Positions 37,272 through 45,997 of a stretch of DNA of 49,872 nucleotides are shown piece by piece. The number at the start of each line of letters is the position of its first letter. Positions within the stretch are counted from its first letter, which is position 1. The DNA lies in the NCBI RefSeq assembly GCF_004349235.1, contig NZ_SMKY01000033.1, positions 1 through 49,872 of the forward strand, given 5' to 3'. The position numbers and the translations under genes were made by a program. Under the pieces are notes generated by a model, which saw only the letters and a list, made by a program, of their open reading frames with translations, made no database searches and was not told the origin of the DNA. Source of the DNA: Actinomadura darangshiensis (lineage in GTDB: Bacteria > Actinomycetota > Actinomycetes > Streptosporangiales > Streptosporangiaceae).

Positions 37272-38301
37272 CGGGAACGTCCCGCTGGCCGACCTCGTCA
37301 CGTTCTCGAACGGCCGCTCCCAGTCTGCCGAGGGAACGGCTTACAGCACATTCGGTGCCAACGGCGTCATCGGCACGTCGGGCGAGTTCAACGCCGAACG
37401 CGACACCGCCATCATCGGACGCGTCGGGTCGTACTGCGGCGCCGTGCATTACAGCCCCGACCGATGCTGGGTCACCGACAACGCCATCGTCGCCACGGCG
37501 AAACAGGACGTGAACCCCCGCTACGTCTACTACCTGCTCAAGCGGCTCGGCCTGAACCGGTACCGCATCGGGTCAGGGCAGCCGCTGCTCACCCACGGAA
37601 TTCTGAATCGGCTCACCGTCCCGCGGTTGACCAGGGCGGAGCAGGATTCCGTGGCCGCCGCGCTCGGCGCCCTCGACGACAAGATCGCCGTCAACGGCCG
37701 CATCGCCGCGTGCGGCGACGCGCTGATCCGCGCCCGCTACGGGGAAACGGCGCCCACGTCCCGGATACCGATCGGCGAACTCGGCGACCTCGCCCGCACG
37801 AGCGTGCCGTCCCACCTGATCGGCCGGGACGAGAACTACATCGCACTGGAGCACATGCCGAAACGGCACATGTGGCTTCCGGCCTGGACTTGCGCGTCCG
37901 GTGTCATCAGCACGAAAAGGCGCTTCGTGGCGGGCGACATCCTCTTCGGCAAGCTCCGCCCCTATTTCCACAAGGTCGGCCTCGCCTTCGTGGACGGTGT
38001 CGCATCGACGGACATCCTCGTCGTCCGTCCGAAAGAGCCCGACTACCGCGGCTGGCTGCTCGCCGCCTTGTCGAGCGACGAAGTCGTGGCGCACGCCTCC
38101 GCCGTCGGCGACGGCACGAGGATGCCGCGCGCCAACTGGGCCGACATCGCCGCGTTCGCAGTCCCCTGGCCCGGCGAGGGGGAGGCCCGGAGATTCAACG
38201 AGTTCGCGGCGACGCTGGCGCGCCGGGTGGAAGCCGCCGCGTCCGAGAGCAGAACCCTGGCCGACCTGCGGGACACGCTCCTGCCGAAGCTGATCCCCTG
38301 A
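37264..38301 (+). CDS. hsdS: Type I restriction-modification specificity subunit HsdS
   Basis: 345 aa DNA-recognition subunit with two target-recognition domains. TRD1 (about 1-120) shows VTFSNGRSQS, GANGVIGTSGEFN and IIGRVGSYCGAVHYS; the first helical spacer is TRAEQDSVAAALGALDDKIAVN. TRD2 (about 160-300) shows ISTKRRFVAGDILFGKLRPYFHKV and GTRMPRANWADIAAFAVP; the second spacer is RRVEAAASESRTLADLRDTLLPKLI. Slightly shorter than typical. Target site cannot be read from sequence. Starts inside the end of hsdM. Confidence 0.92.
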   Translation: MADGNVPLADLVTFSNGRSQSAEGTAYSTFGANGVIGTSGEFNAERDTAIIGRVGSYCGAVHYSPDRCWVTDNAIVATAKQDVNPRYVYYLLKRLGLNRYRIGSGQPLLTHGILNRLTVPRLTRAEQDSVAAALGALDDKIAVNGRIAACGDALIRARYGETAPTSRIPIGELGDLARTSVPSHLIGRDENYIALEHMPKRHMWLPAWTCASGVISTKRRFVAGDILFGKLRPYFHKVGLAFVDGVASTDILVVRPKEPDYRGWLLAALSSDEVVAHASAVGDGTRMPRANWADIAAFAVPWPGEGEARRFNEFAATLARRVEAAASESRTLADLRDTLLPKLIP

Positions 38302-38349
38302 TGACGCGGCGCGTGAACTTACGGGGGATTCGGCGCGATCTAAAGCGGC

Positions 38350-40902
38350 ATGTCGCGATCATGGATGGGCCTCGGCGGGCGGGAGATCACCCGGACGCGC
38401 GCGCTGACCTTGGGCGGCGGGCTGCTCGCCGTGCTGCTCGCCGTCCTCGTGGTGGTCAAGGTGGCCGGGTCCGGCGGCGAACCGCTGCCGGACGGCGAGA
38501 AGCGGCCGGAACCGATGGCGTTCAGCGACAAGCCGCTGTGGGACGAGCACAAGCTCGGCATGGGGAACGTCGACGGCGTCGAGCTGCGCGGTGACGTCGC
38601 CATCGTCGCCGGGGACATCGAGCCGACGGGCTTCCGGCTGGCCGTGGTGGACGTCCGCACCGGCGCCCCCCGCTGGGTCGTGGACGACGGCCACCCGCTC
38701 AAGGGCGGCGACGGCGCCATCGCGGACGCCGAGCCCGGCAACCCTCCCGAGTCGGTGCGGGACGCTCTGGGGAAGCCCATCGTGTACGGCGACGGCGACG
38801 ACTGGACGGTCCTCGTCCAGTACAGGAAGGGCGAGTCGGACAAGGAGTCGGAGTTCGGGGTCGCGGCGCTCTCCGGACGGGATGGAACGGTCCGATGGAT
38901 GCGCCCGCTCGTCCGGCCGAAGCCCGACGGGGACGGGAAGCAGCGGCTGGACTTGCTCACGGCGGACTCCAACGTCGTGCTGGCGAGCGTGCAGGCGTCG
39001 AACGAGGCCGATCCCCGGACGGTCGCGCTCGACCCGTCGTCCGGCCGCGAGCTGTGGCGGCACGAAGGCGGCTGGGCTTACCGGATCGCCGGCGGCCTGG
39101 TCCTCGGTCAGACGGCCGGGGACAAGCCGTCGTCGGCGAAGCTCGAAGGCGCCGGCGTGTTCGCGCTGGACGCGAAGAGCGGCCGGCAGCAGTGGAATCT
39201 CCAGAACGCCCGGCTGCAGGCGGTCGCCGGAGGGACGGCCCTCATCCGGGTGAGCGAGAAGCAGCAGGGCCGGTCCTACGACGAGGAGCGGACGGTCGTG
39301 ACCGACACCGCGACCGGCCGTCCGGCCGGGAAGTCCCCCAAGAGCGAGGCGCTCCGGTTCGTCTACGGCTGCGCGGACGACGGACGCGCGCTCATCGCCT
39401 GCGCCGGCTCGGACGGCGACCTGGTCACGATCCGGTCCGGCAAGCACGGCGAACCCTTCACCACTGGAAGGCAGCCGTTCGGCGAGGACGCCACACCCGG
39501 GGTCGACCTGGTCCGGGACGACCGGATCTTCGTCACCCGCGCCCCCCGCTCGATTGTCGTGGACCGGGCGGGCAACCAGCTCGGCGACGCGCTGCCCGGT
39601 GCCGCCCTGGCGGTGTCGGACCGGGCCGCCGCGTTCCAGGTGCACCGCAAGGGGACGTCCGGAAAGGACGGGCTCGTCGTGCACGCGGCGGCCGTCGGCA
39701 GGCAGCCGGCGGTGCCGCCCGGTCCCGCCGAGGCGGCCTTTCAGCCGCCCCGGATCGACGCGGCACCGCTGTGGACGGCCACGACCGGCAAGCTCCCCGC
39801 GCCGAGCCCGGCCGAGGACACCGGGATGAGCTCGCTGATCGGCGTCGAGCTGGCCGGGGACGCGGTCGTCTACACCGGCTCGGCACGCGACGGCGACCAC
39901 GTCACCAAGCAGGTCGCCGCCGAGGCCGCCACGGGCAAGGTGCGCTGGTCGGTCCAGGACGGCACGCCGCTGGGCGGCGGGATCAAGGCGGACTACGTCG
40001 GCGTCCCCCGCATCGTGAACGCGGGCGGGGAACGGCTGTCGCTCGTGACCTACGAGGCGTCCGGAGACGAGCAGGGCGTCGCGGCACTCTCACTCGACGA
40101 CGGCAAGGTCCGCTGGAAGAAGCGGATGCTGACCGGGGACGGCTACGTCTACCTGGACGAGGCCGGCGACGAGACGTTCGCCGTCACCGTCTCGCGGTCC
40201 GGCTCGTCCGGCAAGGAGACGGTCGTGTACGCGACCGGGACGCGCCGGGAGCTGTGGCGCGAACGCGAGGTCAAGGCCGTGGGCGTCGGCGGCAACCTGG
40301 TTCTCGCCGCCAAGACCGAGCAGGCCGGGAACTGGTCCGTGCGACATGTCGACCTCATCGCCTACGGGGCGTCGGACGGCGAGAAGCGCTGGAACCTCGC
40401 CAAGCGGTACCCGGAACCCGAACTCCTCTACGACGGAGGCGGCAAGACGGTCGTCGTGGGAACGGCCGAGGGCGGCGCCGTCCTCGACCGGGCCACCGGA
40501 CGCGAGCTGGCCGCGACGAGCACCCACCTGACCCGATGCGACGGGGACGGCGACGCGTTCATCGTCTGTACCGCGGGGATCGGCCAGAGTGGTCGCAGCT
40601 CCGCCGAGCGGGCCGTGACCGTGCGGACCACCGGCGGCGGCACGAAGATCAACGACCTGCTGGAGACCGGCGACCTCACCCGCTACGGCGCGGCCGGGAA
40701 CGGGTTCGCCGCCGTCCGGCCGCCTGCGCAGGACGAGCCCGCCGCGTACTTCTGGCTGGACGGCGAGGGGCGGCGGCTCGCCGCGAACCTCCCGGGCAGG
40801 CCGGCGGAGATCGGCGGCGGCTACGCCGTCCTCATGCCGCCCCCGACCGACGTGATCAGCCGTGCCGCGTCGAGCTTCACGGTCCACCGCACGCGGGGAT
40901 GA
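38350..40902 (+). CDS. Membrane-anchored PQQ-like beta-propeller protein
   Basis: 850 aa. One N-terminal transmembrane anchor (RALTLGGGLLAVLLAVLVVVKV, about 17-39) is followed by a long extracytoplasmic region of PQQ-type blades: TVALDPSSGRELWRHEGG, FALDAKSGRQQWNLQNA, VAAEAATGKVRWSVQDG, LSLDDGKVRWKKRM, VYATGTRRELWRER, IAYGASDGEKRWNLAKRY and GAVLDRATGRELA. About eight or more blades suggest one or two propellers. There are no PQQ-binding enzyme residues I can identify, so scaffold or sensor roles are as likely. The gene starts 48 nt after hsdS; a link to the methylase is not evident. Confidence 0.85.
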   Translation: MSRSWMGLGGREITRTRALTLGGGLLAVLLAVLVVVKVAGSGGEPLPDGEKRPEPMAFSDKPLWDEHKLGMGNVDGVELRGDVAIVAGDIEPTGFRLAVVDVRTGAPRWVVDDGHPLKGGDGAIADAEPGNPPESVRDALGKPIVYGDGDDWTVLVQYRKGESDKESEFGVAALSGRDGTVRWMRPLVRPKPDGDGKQRLDLLTADSNVVLASVQASNEADPRTVALDPSSGRELWRHEGGWAYRIAGGLVLGQTAGDKPSSAKLEGAGVFALDAKSGRQQWNLQNARLQAVAGGTALIRVSEKQQGRSYDEERTVVTDTATGRPAGKSPKSEALRFVYGCADDGRALIACAGSDGDLVTIRSGKHGEPFTTGRQPFGEDATPGVDLVRDDRIFVTRAPRSIVVDRAGNQLGDALPGAALAVSDRAAAFQVHRKGTSGKDGLVVHAAAVGRQPAVPPGPAEAAFQPPRIDAAPLWTATTGKLPAPSPAEDTGMSSLIGVELAGDAVVYTGSARDGDHVTKQVAAEAATGKVRWSVQDGTPLGGGIKADYVGVPRIVNAGGERLSLVTYEASGDEQGVAALSLDDGKVRWKKRMLTGDGYVYLDEAGDETFAVTVSRSGSSGKETVVYATGTRRELWREREVKAVGVGGNLVLAAKTEQAGNWSVRHVDLIAYGASDGEKRWNLAKRYPEPELLYDGGGKTVVVGTAEGGAVLDRATGRELAATSTHLTRCDGDGDAFIVCTAGIGQSGRSSAERAVTVRTTGGGTKINDLLETGDLTRYGAAGNGFAAVRPPAQDEPAAYFWLDGEGRRLAANLPGRPAEIGGGYAVLMPPPTDVISRAASSFTVHRTRG

Positions 40903-41060
40903 CACGCGGCGGGTGGCGGATCTTGGACGGTGCGTGACGGCGCGCAGGGTGCGGCAAGGCCCTTGCATGCGCGCAAGCGTCGGTGACCGATCCGCGCGGG
41001 CTGCGTCAGAGTGTGTGTCGTCTCACTACCACGTCCGATACCGACCAGGCCGAAGAGCAC

Positions 41061-41627
41061 ATGTTCGCTTACAGCCCGACACGGAGACGTGAAACCAACG
41101 CCGCCATGAACGCATCAGACGCGTGGTCCGGGGCACCCGTGCTGGTCCCCGCGCCCGCCCCCTCGCTGGAGGCCGGACTCCCGTCCGCCTGGAACAACGG
41201 CAAATCGTCCGGGCGCCTGATCGGCGAGATCGACCTCGCCGCCACGCCGCCCGCCGTCCGGCTCGCCCGGTCCTACGTCCGCGAGCTCGTCGGCCAGCAC
41301 TTCGGCGCCGACCGGTCCGAGCTCGGCGACCTCGAACTGCTGACCAGCGAGGCCATGACGAACTCGGTGCTGCACGCGCGGCCGCGCCGGGACGGGACGG
41401 TCATGCTGTCGGTCCTGCACGTCGACCGGTACGTCCGGGTCGAGGTCACCGACGGCGGTGCCGCGCCCGGCCGGCCGCGGGCGGCCGACGAACCGCTGCC
41501 CGCGGGCGGCCGCGGGCTCGCCCTGATGAAGGCGCTCGCCACCGACTTCGGCACCGGCCGCGGCAGGAACGGGACGTCCACGTTCTGGTTCGGGGTGGGC
41601 GTCCGGGAGGGATGGCGGCTGCCGTGA
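41061..41627 (+). CDS. Anti-sigma-type ATP-binding protein (single-domain HATPase)
   Basis: 188 aa. After about 50 variable residues it has an RsbW/SpoIIAB-like GHKL domain: ATPPAVRLARSYVRELVGQHF, LELLTSEAMTNSVLHA (N-box), VEVTDGGAAPGRP (G1), GGRGLALMKALATDFG (G2) and GTSTFWF. Such genes are numerous in actinomycetes and modulate sigma factors or act as stand-alone kinases. The start is uncertain: ATG 41061 is taken; GTG 40983 and ATG 41106 are in frame. Its stop overlaps the next gene's GTG by 4 nt (GTGA), so the two are translationally coupled. Confidence 0.82.
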   Translation: MFAYSPTRRRETNAAMNASDAWSGAPVLVPAPAPSLEAGLPSAWNNGKSSGRLIGEIDLAATPPAVRLARSYVRELVGQHFGADRSELGDLELLTSEAMTNSVLHARPRRDGTVMLSVLHVDRYVRVEVTDGGAAPGRPRAADEPLPAGGRGLALMKALATDFGTGRGRNGTSTFWFGVGVREGWRLP

Positions 41628-42427
41628 CCCCGGGGTCGACGCTGAGCCCGGCCCACCGGGCCGGGCCCGGGGCTCCGGCCGTCGGCGTCGCCCGGATGTG
41701 CAACTACTTCCTCGGCGGCAAGGACAACTACGCGGCGGACCGCGCGTTCGCCGAGCGGGTGCTGCGCAGTTGCCCGATCGTGCCGCGGCTCGTCCAGGCG
41801 AACAGGGGCTTCCTGGACCACGCCGCCGCGCTGCTCGCCGGGGAGGCCGGACTGCGGCAGTTCGTCGACATCGGCTGCGGGCTGCCCGCCGACGACAACC
41901 TCGGCGACATCGTGCGGCGCACCGATCCGGCCTGCCGCGTCGCCTACGTCGACAACGACCCGATGGTGCTCGCGCACGCGCGGGCGCTGCTCGCCGTCGA
42001 CGCGGGCACGGGCGCGTTCGCCGGGGACGTCCGCGACCCCGGCGCGCTGCTCGCCGACCCCGGGCTGGGGCGGCTGATCGACTTCGGCGCGCCCGCCGCG
42101 GTGTTCCTCATCGGCGTCCTCGACTTCATCGCCGACGAGGACGATCCGCGGGGCGTCGTGGAAGCGCTTGCCGAAAGGCTGGCCCCGGGCAGCCACGTGG
42201 TGATCACCCACGCGGAGCGGTCGGCGGCGCTGGACCCGCTCTCCGGGCCCCGGCAGCCGGTCGACACGCCGTTCCGGCCGCGCGGCGCCGAGGAGATCGC
42301 CGGGATCTGCCGGAGCCTGCGCATGATCGGCCGCTACCCCGCCCGGCTGCCGCTCCTCGCGGACGGCGCCGTCCACATCGCGAGCCCGCTGCCGCTCATC
42401 GGCTGCATCGGGCGCGTCCCAGGGTGA
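41624..42427 (+). CDS. DUF574-type SAM-dependent methyltransferase
   Basis: 267 aa of the PF04672 family, common in actinomycetes. Signatures: GVARMCNYFLGGKDNYAADR, VLRSCPIVPRLVQANRGFL, QFVDIGCGLPADDNLGDIV (AdoMet motif I), VAYVDNDPMVLAHARALL and VLDFIADEDDPRGVVEAL. The substrate is unknown. GTG 41624 is preferred because it forms a GTGA overlap with the upstream stop and GGGAGG lies 13 nt before it; ATG 41612 is too close to that site. These methylases frequently sit beside anti-sigma-type ATPases and HTH genes, as here. Confidence 0.9.
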   Translation: MTPGSTLSPAHRAGPGAPAVGVARMCNYFLGGKDNYAADRAFAERVLRSCPIVPRLVQANRGFLDHAAALLAGEAGLRQFVDIGCGLPADDNLGDIVRRTDPACRVAYVDNDPMVLAHARALLAVDAGTGAFAGDVRDPGALLADPGLGRLIDFGAPAAVFLIGVLDFIADEDDPRGVVEALAERLAPGSHVVITHAERSAALDPLSGPRQPVDTPFRPRGAEEIAGICRSLRMIGRYPARLPLLADGAVHIASPLPLIGCIGRVPG

Positions 42428-42529
42428 CCGCCGGCCATGCCCACCGTGCTTCTCACTCACCGGCCGCCCCGGACGCCCGGCGCTTCGCTACGATCGGACC
42501 GTCAGCAACTGCCACCTGTAGGGCGACCG

Positions 42530-43576
42530 ATGACAGCGGACGGCGAGCCGAAGTCCCTTTCCGACATCACCAGGGACATGGGACTCAACATGTCCGACGT
42601 CGCTGCCTTCTCCGGGCTCGACGAGAGCACGGTCTTCCGGCTCTGGGACAACGTGGAATGGCTCGACCGGGTCAGCGGACGGTCGCTGCAGAGCCTCATG
42701 TCGTCCGTCCCGGGAATCGCCGAGTACTCGATGGCGCACGCCGTCCGGAAACGGCGCGACGAACTCGTCACCGACCTGCACGGCGAGGGGCTCACCGTCG
42801 ACCTGACCGCCCTTGAGGGGTCGGCCGTAGCGCAGCAGCACCTGCTGAACGCGCTGGAGGCGGCGCTGCACATCATGCGCGGCCAGGCGACGCAGAAGAC
42901 GTCCTCGTTCATCGCCCGGTTCTGGGGCCGCGAGCAGGACATCGCCCTTTCCGCGCTCTACTCCCCCGACACCGGCCACGGCCTGCTCGAAGACCCGCAG
43001 AAGCTCTTCGACTCGTCCATCGAACTGGCCCCCCGGCTCAACCGCAAGACCTACTCGTTCCACTCGATCCTGGCGCTGAACATCCTCACGCACCAGGTCA
43101 GCAAGGTGACCGGCGCGCTGGAGGCCGACCTCGGCTTCGAGGTGCCCGGACGGCAGGCCGCGTTCATGATGCGCGGCGTCGTGATGGGCTCGCTGATCGG
43201 CTCCGACGACTTCGAGCTGGCGGAGCGGTACCGCCGGGAGCTGGACGCGACGCCCGTGTACGCGGCCCTTGAGGAATGGTCGTTCCCCACCTACACCAGA
43301 GACGGCCGGATCAGCAGCGACTTCACCCTTCCGAGCTCCCTTTCGCTGCGCAACACGGCCACCGAGGTACTGCGCGAGATCGCGGCCTACAACGACGCCT
43401 ACCTGTACTACCTGGTGTCGACGTACATTCCGCTGGCGATGCAGCGCGACCCCGCGTTCGGCGGGCGGGTTCCCGAGCTGATCCAGGCCCTCGAACTGCG
43501 CGGGGCCGGGTGCCGGGACAAGAGGATCAGGCAGACCTGCAACACCCTGGTGCGACGGCTCAGGGGCCTCGCCTGA
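42530..43576 (+). CDS. Uncharacterised protein with HTH-like N-terminus
   Basis: 348 aa, not recognised. Residues about 8-50 (LSDITRDMGLNMSDVAAFSG, then LDESTVFRLWDN) have the spacing of an XRE-type helix-turn-helix. The rest is predicted all-helical: SMAHAVRKRRDELVTDL, QHLLNALEAALHIMRGQ, FHSILALNILTHQVSKV and EVLREIAAYNDAYLYYL. No metal or catalytic motif stands out. Start ATG 42530 follows GGGCGA weakly. It stands 102 nt after the methyltransferase and 29 nt before another, so may belong to the same regulatory group. Confidence 0.7.
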   Translation: MTADGEPKSLSDITRDMGLNMSDVAAFSGLDESTVFRLWDNVEWLDRVSGRSLQSLMSSVPGIAEYSMAHAVRKRRDELVTDLHGEGLTVDLTALEGSAVAQQHLLNALEAALHIMRGQATQKTSSFIARFWGREQDIALSALYSPDTGHGLLEDPQKLFDSSIELAPRLNRKTYSFHSILALNILTHQVSKVTGALEADLGFEVPGRQAAFMMRGVVMGSLIGSDDFELAERYRRELDATPVYAALEEWSFPTYTRDGRISSDFTLPSSLSLRNTATEVLREIAAYNDAYLYYLVSTYIPLAMQRDPAFGGRVPELIQALELRGAGCRDKRIRQTCNTLVRRLRGLA

Positions 43577-43605
43577 GCCAGGATCTTTTGAAGAATGGGG
43601 AGCCG

Positions 43606-44367
43606 GTGGAAGACACGGCGCAAGCCATCGCGAAACTGACGCGTGAGCGGTGGGAGGCGAACGCGCAGTACTGGGTCAAGGTCATCAGGGAGCGGCGCGA
43701 CCGGTACCGGACCGAACTGACCGACGCCGCCGTCCTGGACGCGGTCGGCCCCTGCGCGGGGCAGCGCGTCCTGGACGCCGGCTGCGGCGAGGGCTACCTC
43801 TCCCGCAAGCTCGCCTCCATGGGCGCGGACGTGACGGGCGTCGACGCGGCGCAGGGCCTGATCGACGCGGCGGCGTCCCACCCGTCCCCGGAGGGGAAGG
43901 CCGCGTTCACCCGCGCCAGCGTCGAGGACCTGCCGCTGGAGGGCGACCAGTTCGACCTGGTCCTCTGCAACCACCTGTTCAGCCACTTGCAGGACCCGAC
44001 CCGCGCGATCGGCGAGTTCGCGCGGGTCCTCAAGAGCGGCGGGCGGCTGATCCTGCTGACCCTGCACCCCTGCTTCTACGTGGAGAACGCCGAGCAGGGG
44101 GCGTCGAACAGCGTCCCGGCGTCGCGCTACTTCGCCTCGCGCGGGATCGACCAGCGCTTCCTGGTGGACGGCCTGGAATCCCCTTCGATGATCACAAGCT
44201 GGCTCCGGCCGCTGGAGTACTACGCTGGAACGCTCCGAGACGCCGGATTCGTCATCGCGGACCTCCGCGAACCGCACCCGACGGAAGAGCAGCTGCGGGA
44301 CGACCCGTGGTGGCGCAAGGGCTTCCCCACGGCCATGTTCATGCTCCTGATCGCGGAGCGCCGCTAA
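43606..44367 (+). CDS. Class I SAM-dependent methyltransferase
   Basis: 253 aa. Rossmann methylase core: RVLDAGCGEGYLSRKLASMG (motif I), VTGVDAAQGLIDAA (motif II), RASVEDLPLEGDQFDLVLCNH (motif post-II to IV) and EFARVLKSGGRLIL. Ubiquinone/menaquinone- or natural-product-type O/C/N-methylases share this form. The C-terminal part, SMITSWLRPLEYYAGTLRDAGF, looks like a substrate lid. GTG 43606 has GGGGAG just before it; TTG 43588 is an in-frame alternative. Substrate unknown. Confidence 0.88.
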   Translation: MEDTAQAIAKLTRERWEANAQYWVKVIRERRDRYRTELTDAAVLDAVGPCAGQRVLDAGCGEGYLSRKLASMGADVTGVDAAQGLIDAAASHPSPEGKAAFTRASVEDLPLEGDQFDLVLCNHLFSHLQDPTRAIGEFARVLKSGGRLILLTLHPCFYVENAEQGASNSVPASRYFASRGIDQRFLVDGLESPSMITSWLRPLEYYAGTLRDAGFVIADLREPHPTEEQLRDDPWWRKGFPTAMFMLLIAERR

Positions 44368-44370
44368 CCT
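44365..44370 (+). promoter_or_regulatory. -10 box (TAACCT) for leaderless methyltransferase
   Basis: TAACCT overlaps the upstream TAA stop and ends 7 nt before ATG 44378. It suggests an internal promoter giving a leaderless transcript. Confidence 0.35.
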
Positions 44371-44377
44371 CGTCGGC

Positions 44378-44962
44378 ATGGAGGACCTGCCGGACGGGCT
44401 CGCCGGGCATCCGGACCGGCTGCGGTGGAACGCCAAGTACTCGGACGCCGCCGCCAAGCCGCCGCACGCCCACCCGCTGGCCGAGCGGGCCCTGTCGCTC
44501 GGATTCCCGGACGGCCCGGTGCTCGACCTGGCGTCCGGCCCGTCCGGCAGCGCCCTGCTGGCCGCCGAGGCGGGCCGCGCCGTGACGGCCGTCGACATCT
44601 CCGAGATCGCCCTGGACCGCCTGTCAGCAGAGGCGCGCAAGCGCGGCCTCACACCACTGATCACGACTATGCAAGCCGACCTAACCGACTGGCAACCGGA
44701 CGCCCTCGGCTACGCCCTCATCCTGTGCACCGGCTTCTGGGACCGCGCTGTATTCGAGCGCGCGGCCGGGGCCGTCCTCCCCCACGGCCTCCTGGCCTGG
44801 GAGGCATTCGCAGAGGAAGCCCGACGAGACCGCCCGCACCTCCCGGCCGAATGGTGCCTCAACCCAGACGAGCCCGCATCGCTACTCCCGGACGACTTCA
44901 CCGTCCTCGACGAGACTGACACCAACGGCAAACGCCGCTTCCTCGCCCGTTCCGAGCGCTAG
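44378..44962 (+). CDS. Small class I SAM-dependent methyltransferase (TehB-like)
   Basis: 194 aa. Begins MEDLPDGLAGHPDRLRWNAKYSD, the W-x-KY opening of TehB/thiopurine-type methylases, then VLDLASGPSGSALLAAEAG (motif I; Gly-Pro-Ser replaces the usual GxGxG), VTAVDISEIALDRLSAEA and LILCTGFWDRAVFERAAGAV. Unrelated in sequence to the methylase just upstream. Its end overlaps the convergent exonuclease gene by 4 nt. Substrate unknown. Confidence 0.85.
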   Translation: MEDLPDGLAGHPDRLRWNAKYSDAAAKPPHAHPLAERALSLGFPDGPVLDLASGPSGSALLAAEAGRAVTAVDISEIALDRLSAEARKRGLTPLITTMQADLTDWQPDALGYALILCTGFWDRAVFERAAGAVLPHGLLAWEAFAEEARRDRPHLPAEWCLNPDEPASLLPDDFTVLDETDTNGKRRFLARSER

Positions 44963-45777
44963 TCGAGGTCGACGACGATTGGGGCGTGGTCGGAGGGGCC
45001 CTTGCCCTTGCGGGCCTCGCGGTCTACGTAAGCTGCCGTGACTCGCTGGGCCACGGTCTCGCTCGCATAGAAGAGGTCGATGCGCATGCCCATGTTCTTG
45101 TGGAAGGCGCCGGCCCGGTAGTCCCAGTAGGTATAAGGGTGCGGGCCCTTCATGGGGGTCGGGACGACGTCGTGGAGGCCGAGGGCGCGGAGTTCGGCGA
45201 GCGCTTGGCGTTCGGCGGGGGTGACGTGGGTGGAGCCGACGAATACAGCCGGGTCCCAGACGTCCTCGTCCGTGGGGGCGACGTTGTAGTCGCCGCATGC
45301 GACCAGTGGTGTCCCGTCGGCGAGTTCGGCGCCGAGGGCGTCGCGGAGGGCCGCGAACCAGGCGAGCTTGTAGGTGTAGTGCGCCGAGTCCGGCGTGCGG
45401 CCGTTCGGGGCGTACAGCGACCAGACCCGCACGCCGCCGCAGGTGGCGCCGATCGCGCGGGGTTCGGGCGTCAGCAGGACGGGCTCGGTCAGCTTCGTCT
45501 GCTCTTCCGCTTCGCCCTCGTAGGCGGGCTGGCCGGGGAAGCCGTTGGAGACGTCCTCGATGCCGACCCGTGAAAGGACGGCGACGCCGTTCCACCGGCC
45601 GTCGCCGTGCGCGGCCGTGGCGTAGCCGAGTTCCTCCACGTCGGCCGCGGGGAACTGGTCTGCGCGGCACTTGGTCTCCTGGAGGCAGACGACGTCCGGC
45701 CTCGTCTCGTCCAGCCAGGAGAGGAGGCGCGGAAGCCGTGCCTTGACGGAATTGACGTTCCACGTCGCAAGGCGCAT
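44959..45777 (-). CDS. xth: Exodeoxyribonuclease III
   Basis: 272 aa, full length for the ExoIII/Xth family, an AP endonuclease and 3' repair exonuclease of base-excision repair. Seen: MRLATWNVNSVKARL with the metal-binding Asn, VVCLQETKC with catalytic Glu, VRVWSLYAPNGRTPDSAHYTYK, GDYNVAPTDEDVWD, the DYRAGAF loop and the closing SDHAPIVVDLD Asp-His pair. ATG 45777 is at the exact family start. No operon partner. Confidence 0.97.
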   Translation of the reverse strand: MRLATWNVNSVKARLPRLLSWLDETRPDVVCLQETKCRADQFPAADVEELGYATAAHGDGRWNGVAVLSRVGIEDVSNGFPGQPAYEGEAEEQTKLTEPVLLTPEPRAIGATCGGVRVWSLYAPNGRTPDSAHYTYKLAWFAALRDALGAELADGTPLVACGDYNVAPTDEDVWDPAVFVGSTHVTPAERQALAELRALGLHDVVPTPMKGPHPYTYWDYRAGAFHKNMGMRIDLFYASETVAQRVTAAYVDREARKGKGPSDHAPIVVDLD

Positions 45778-45997
45778 CCCCCCAGCCTGCCATCCGGGGC
45801 GTCGGGGCGTGAGTCATCGGCCGAGCGGGGATATCCTGGCGGCTTCTCCTGTCCCCTGCCAGATGGCTCCGCACATCGTGTGTGACCGGTAGATTGCGGG
45901 TCGGCCTCCTTTGCACGGTTTTCACGCTGCGCTTAGCCCGGCCCTGGAAGGGTGGTCACGTTCGTGGTGTCGTCGAACCCGGAGCGAGTGAGGAAAC

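Noticed and set aside
35919..40902. BREX- or DISARM-like defence locus built on hsdM and the propeller protein
   Set aside because: The methylase is a compact HsdM with a normal HsdS; there is no BrxL, PglZ, DrmA or helicase, and the propeller has a simple membrane anchor.
40954..40966. Palindrome GCAAGG-C-CCTTGC after the propeller gene
   Set aside because: A 6-bp stem with a 1-nt loop cannot fold as a terminator hairpin and its position gives no clear target; it may be a chance match.
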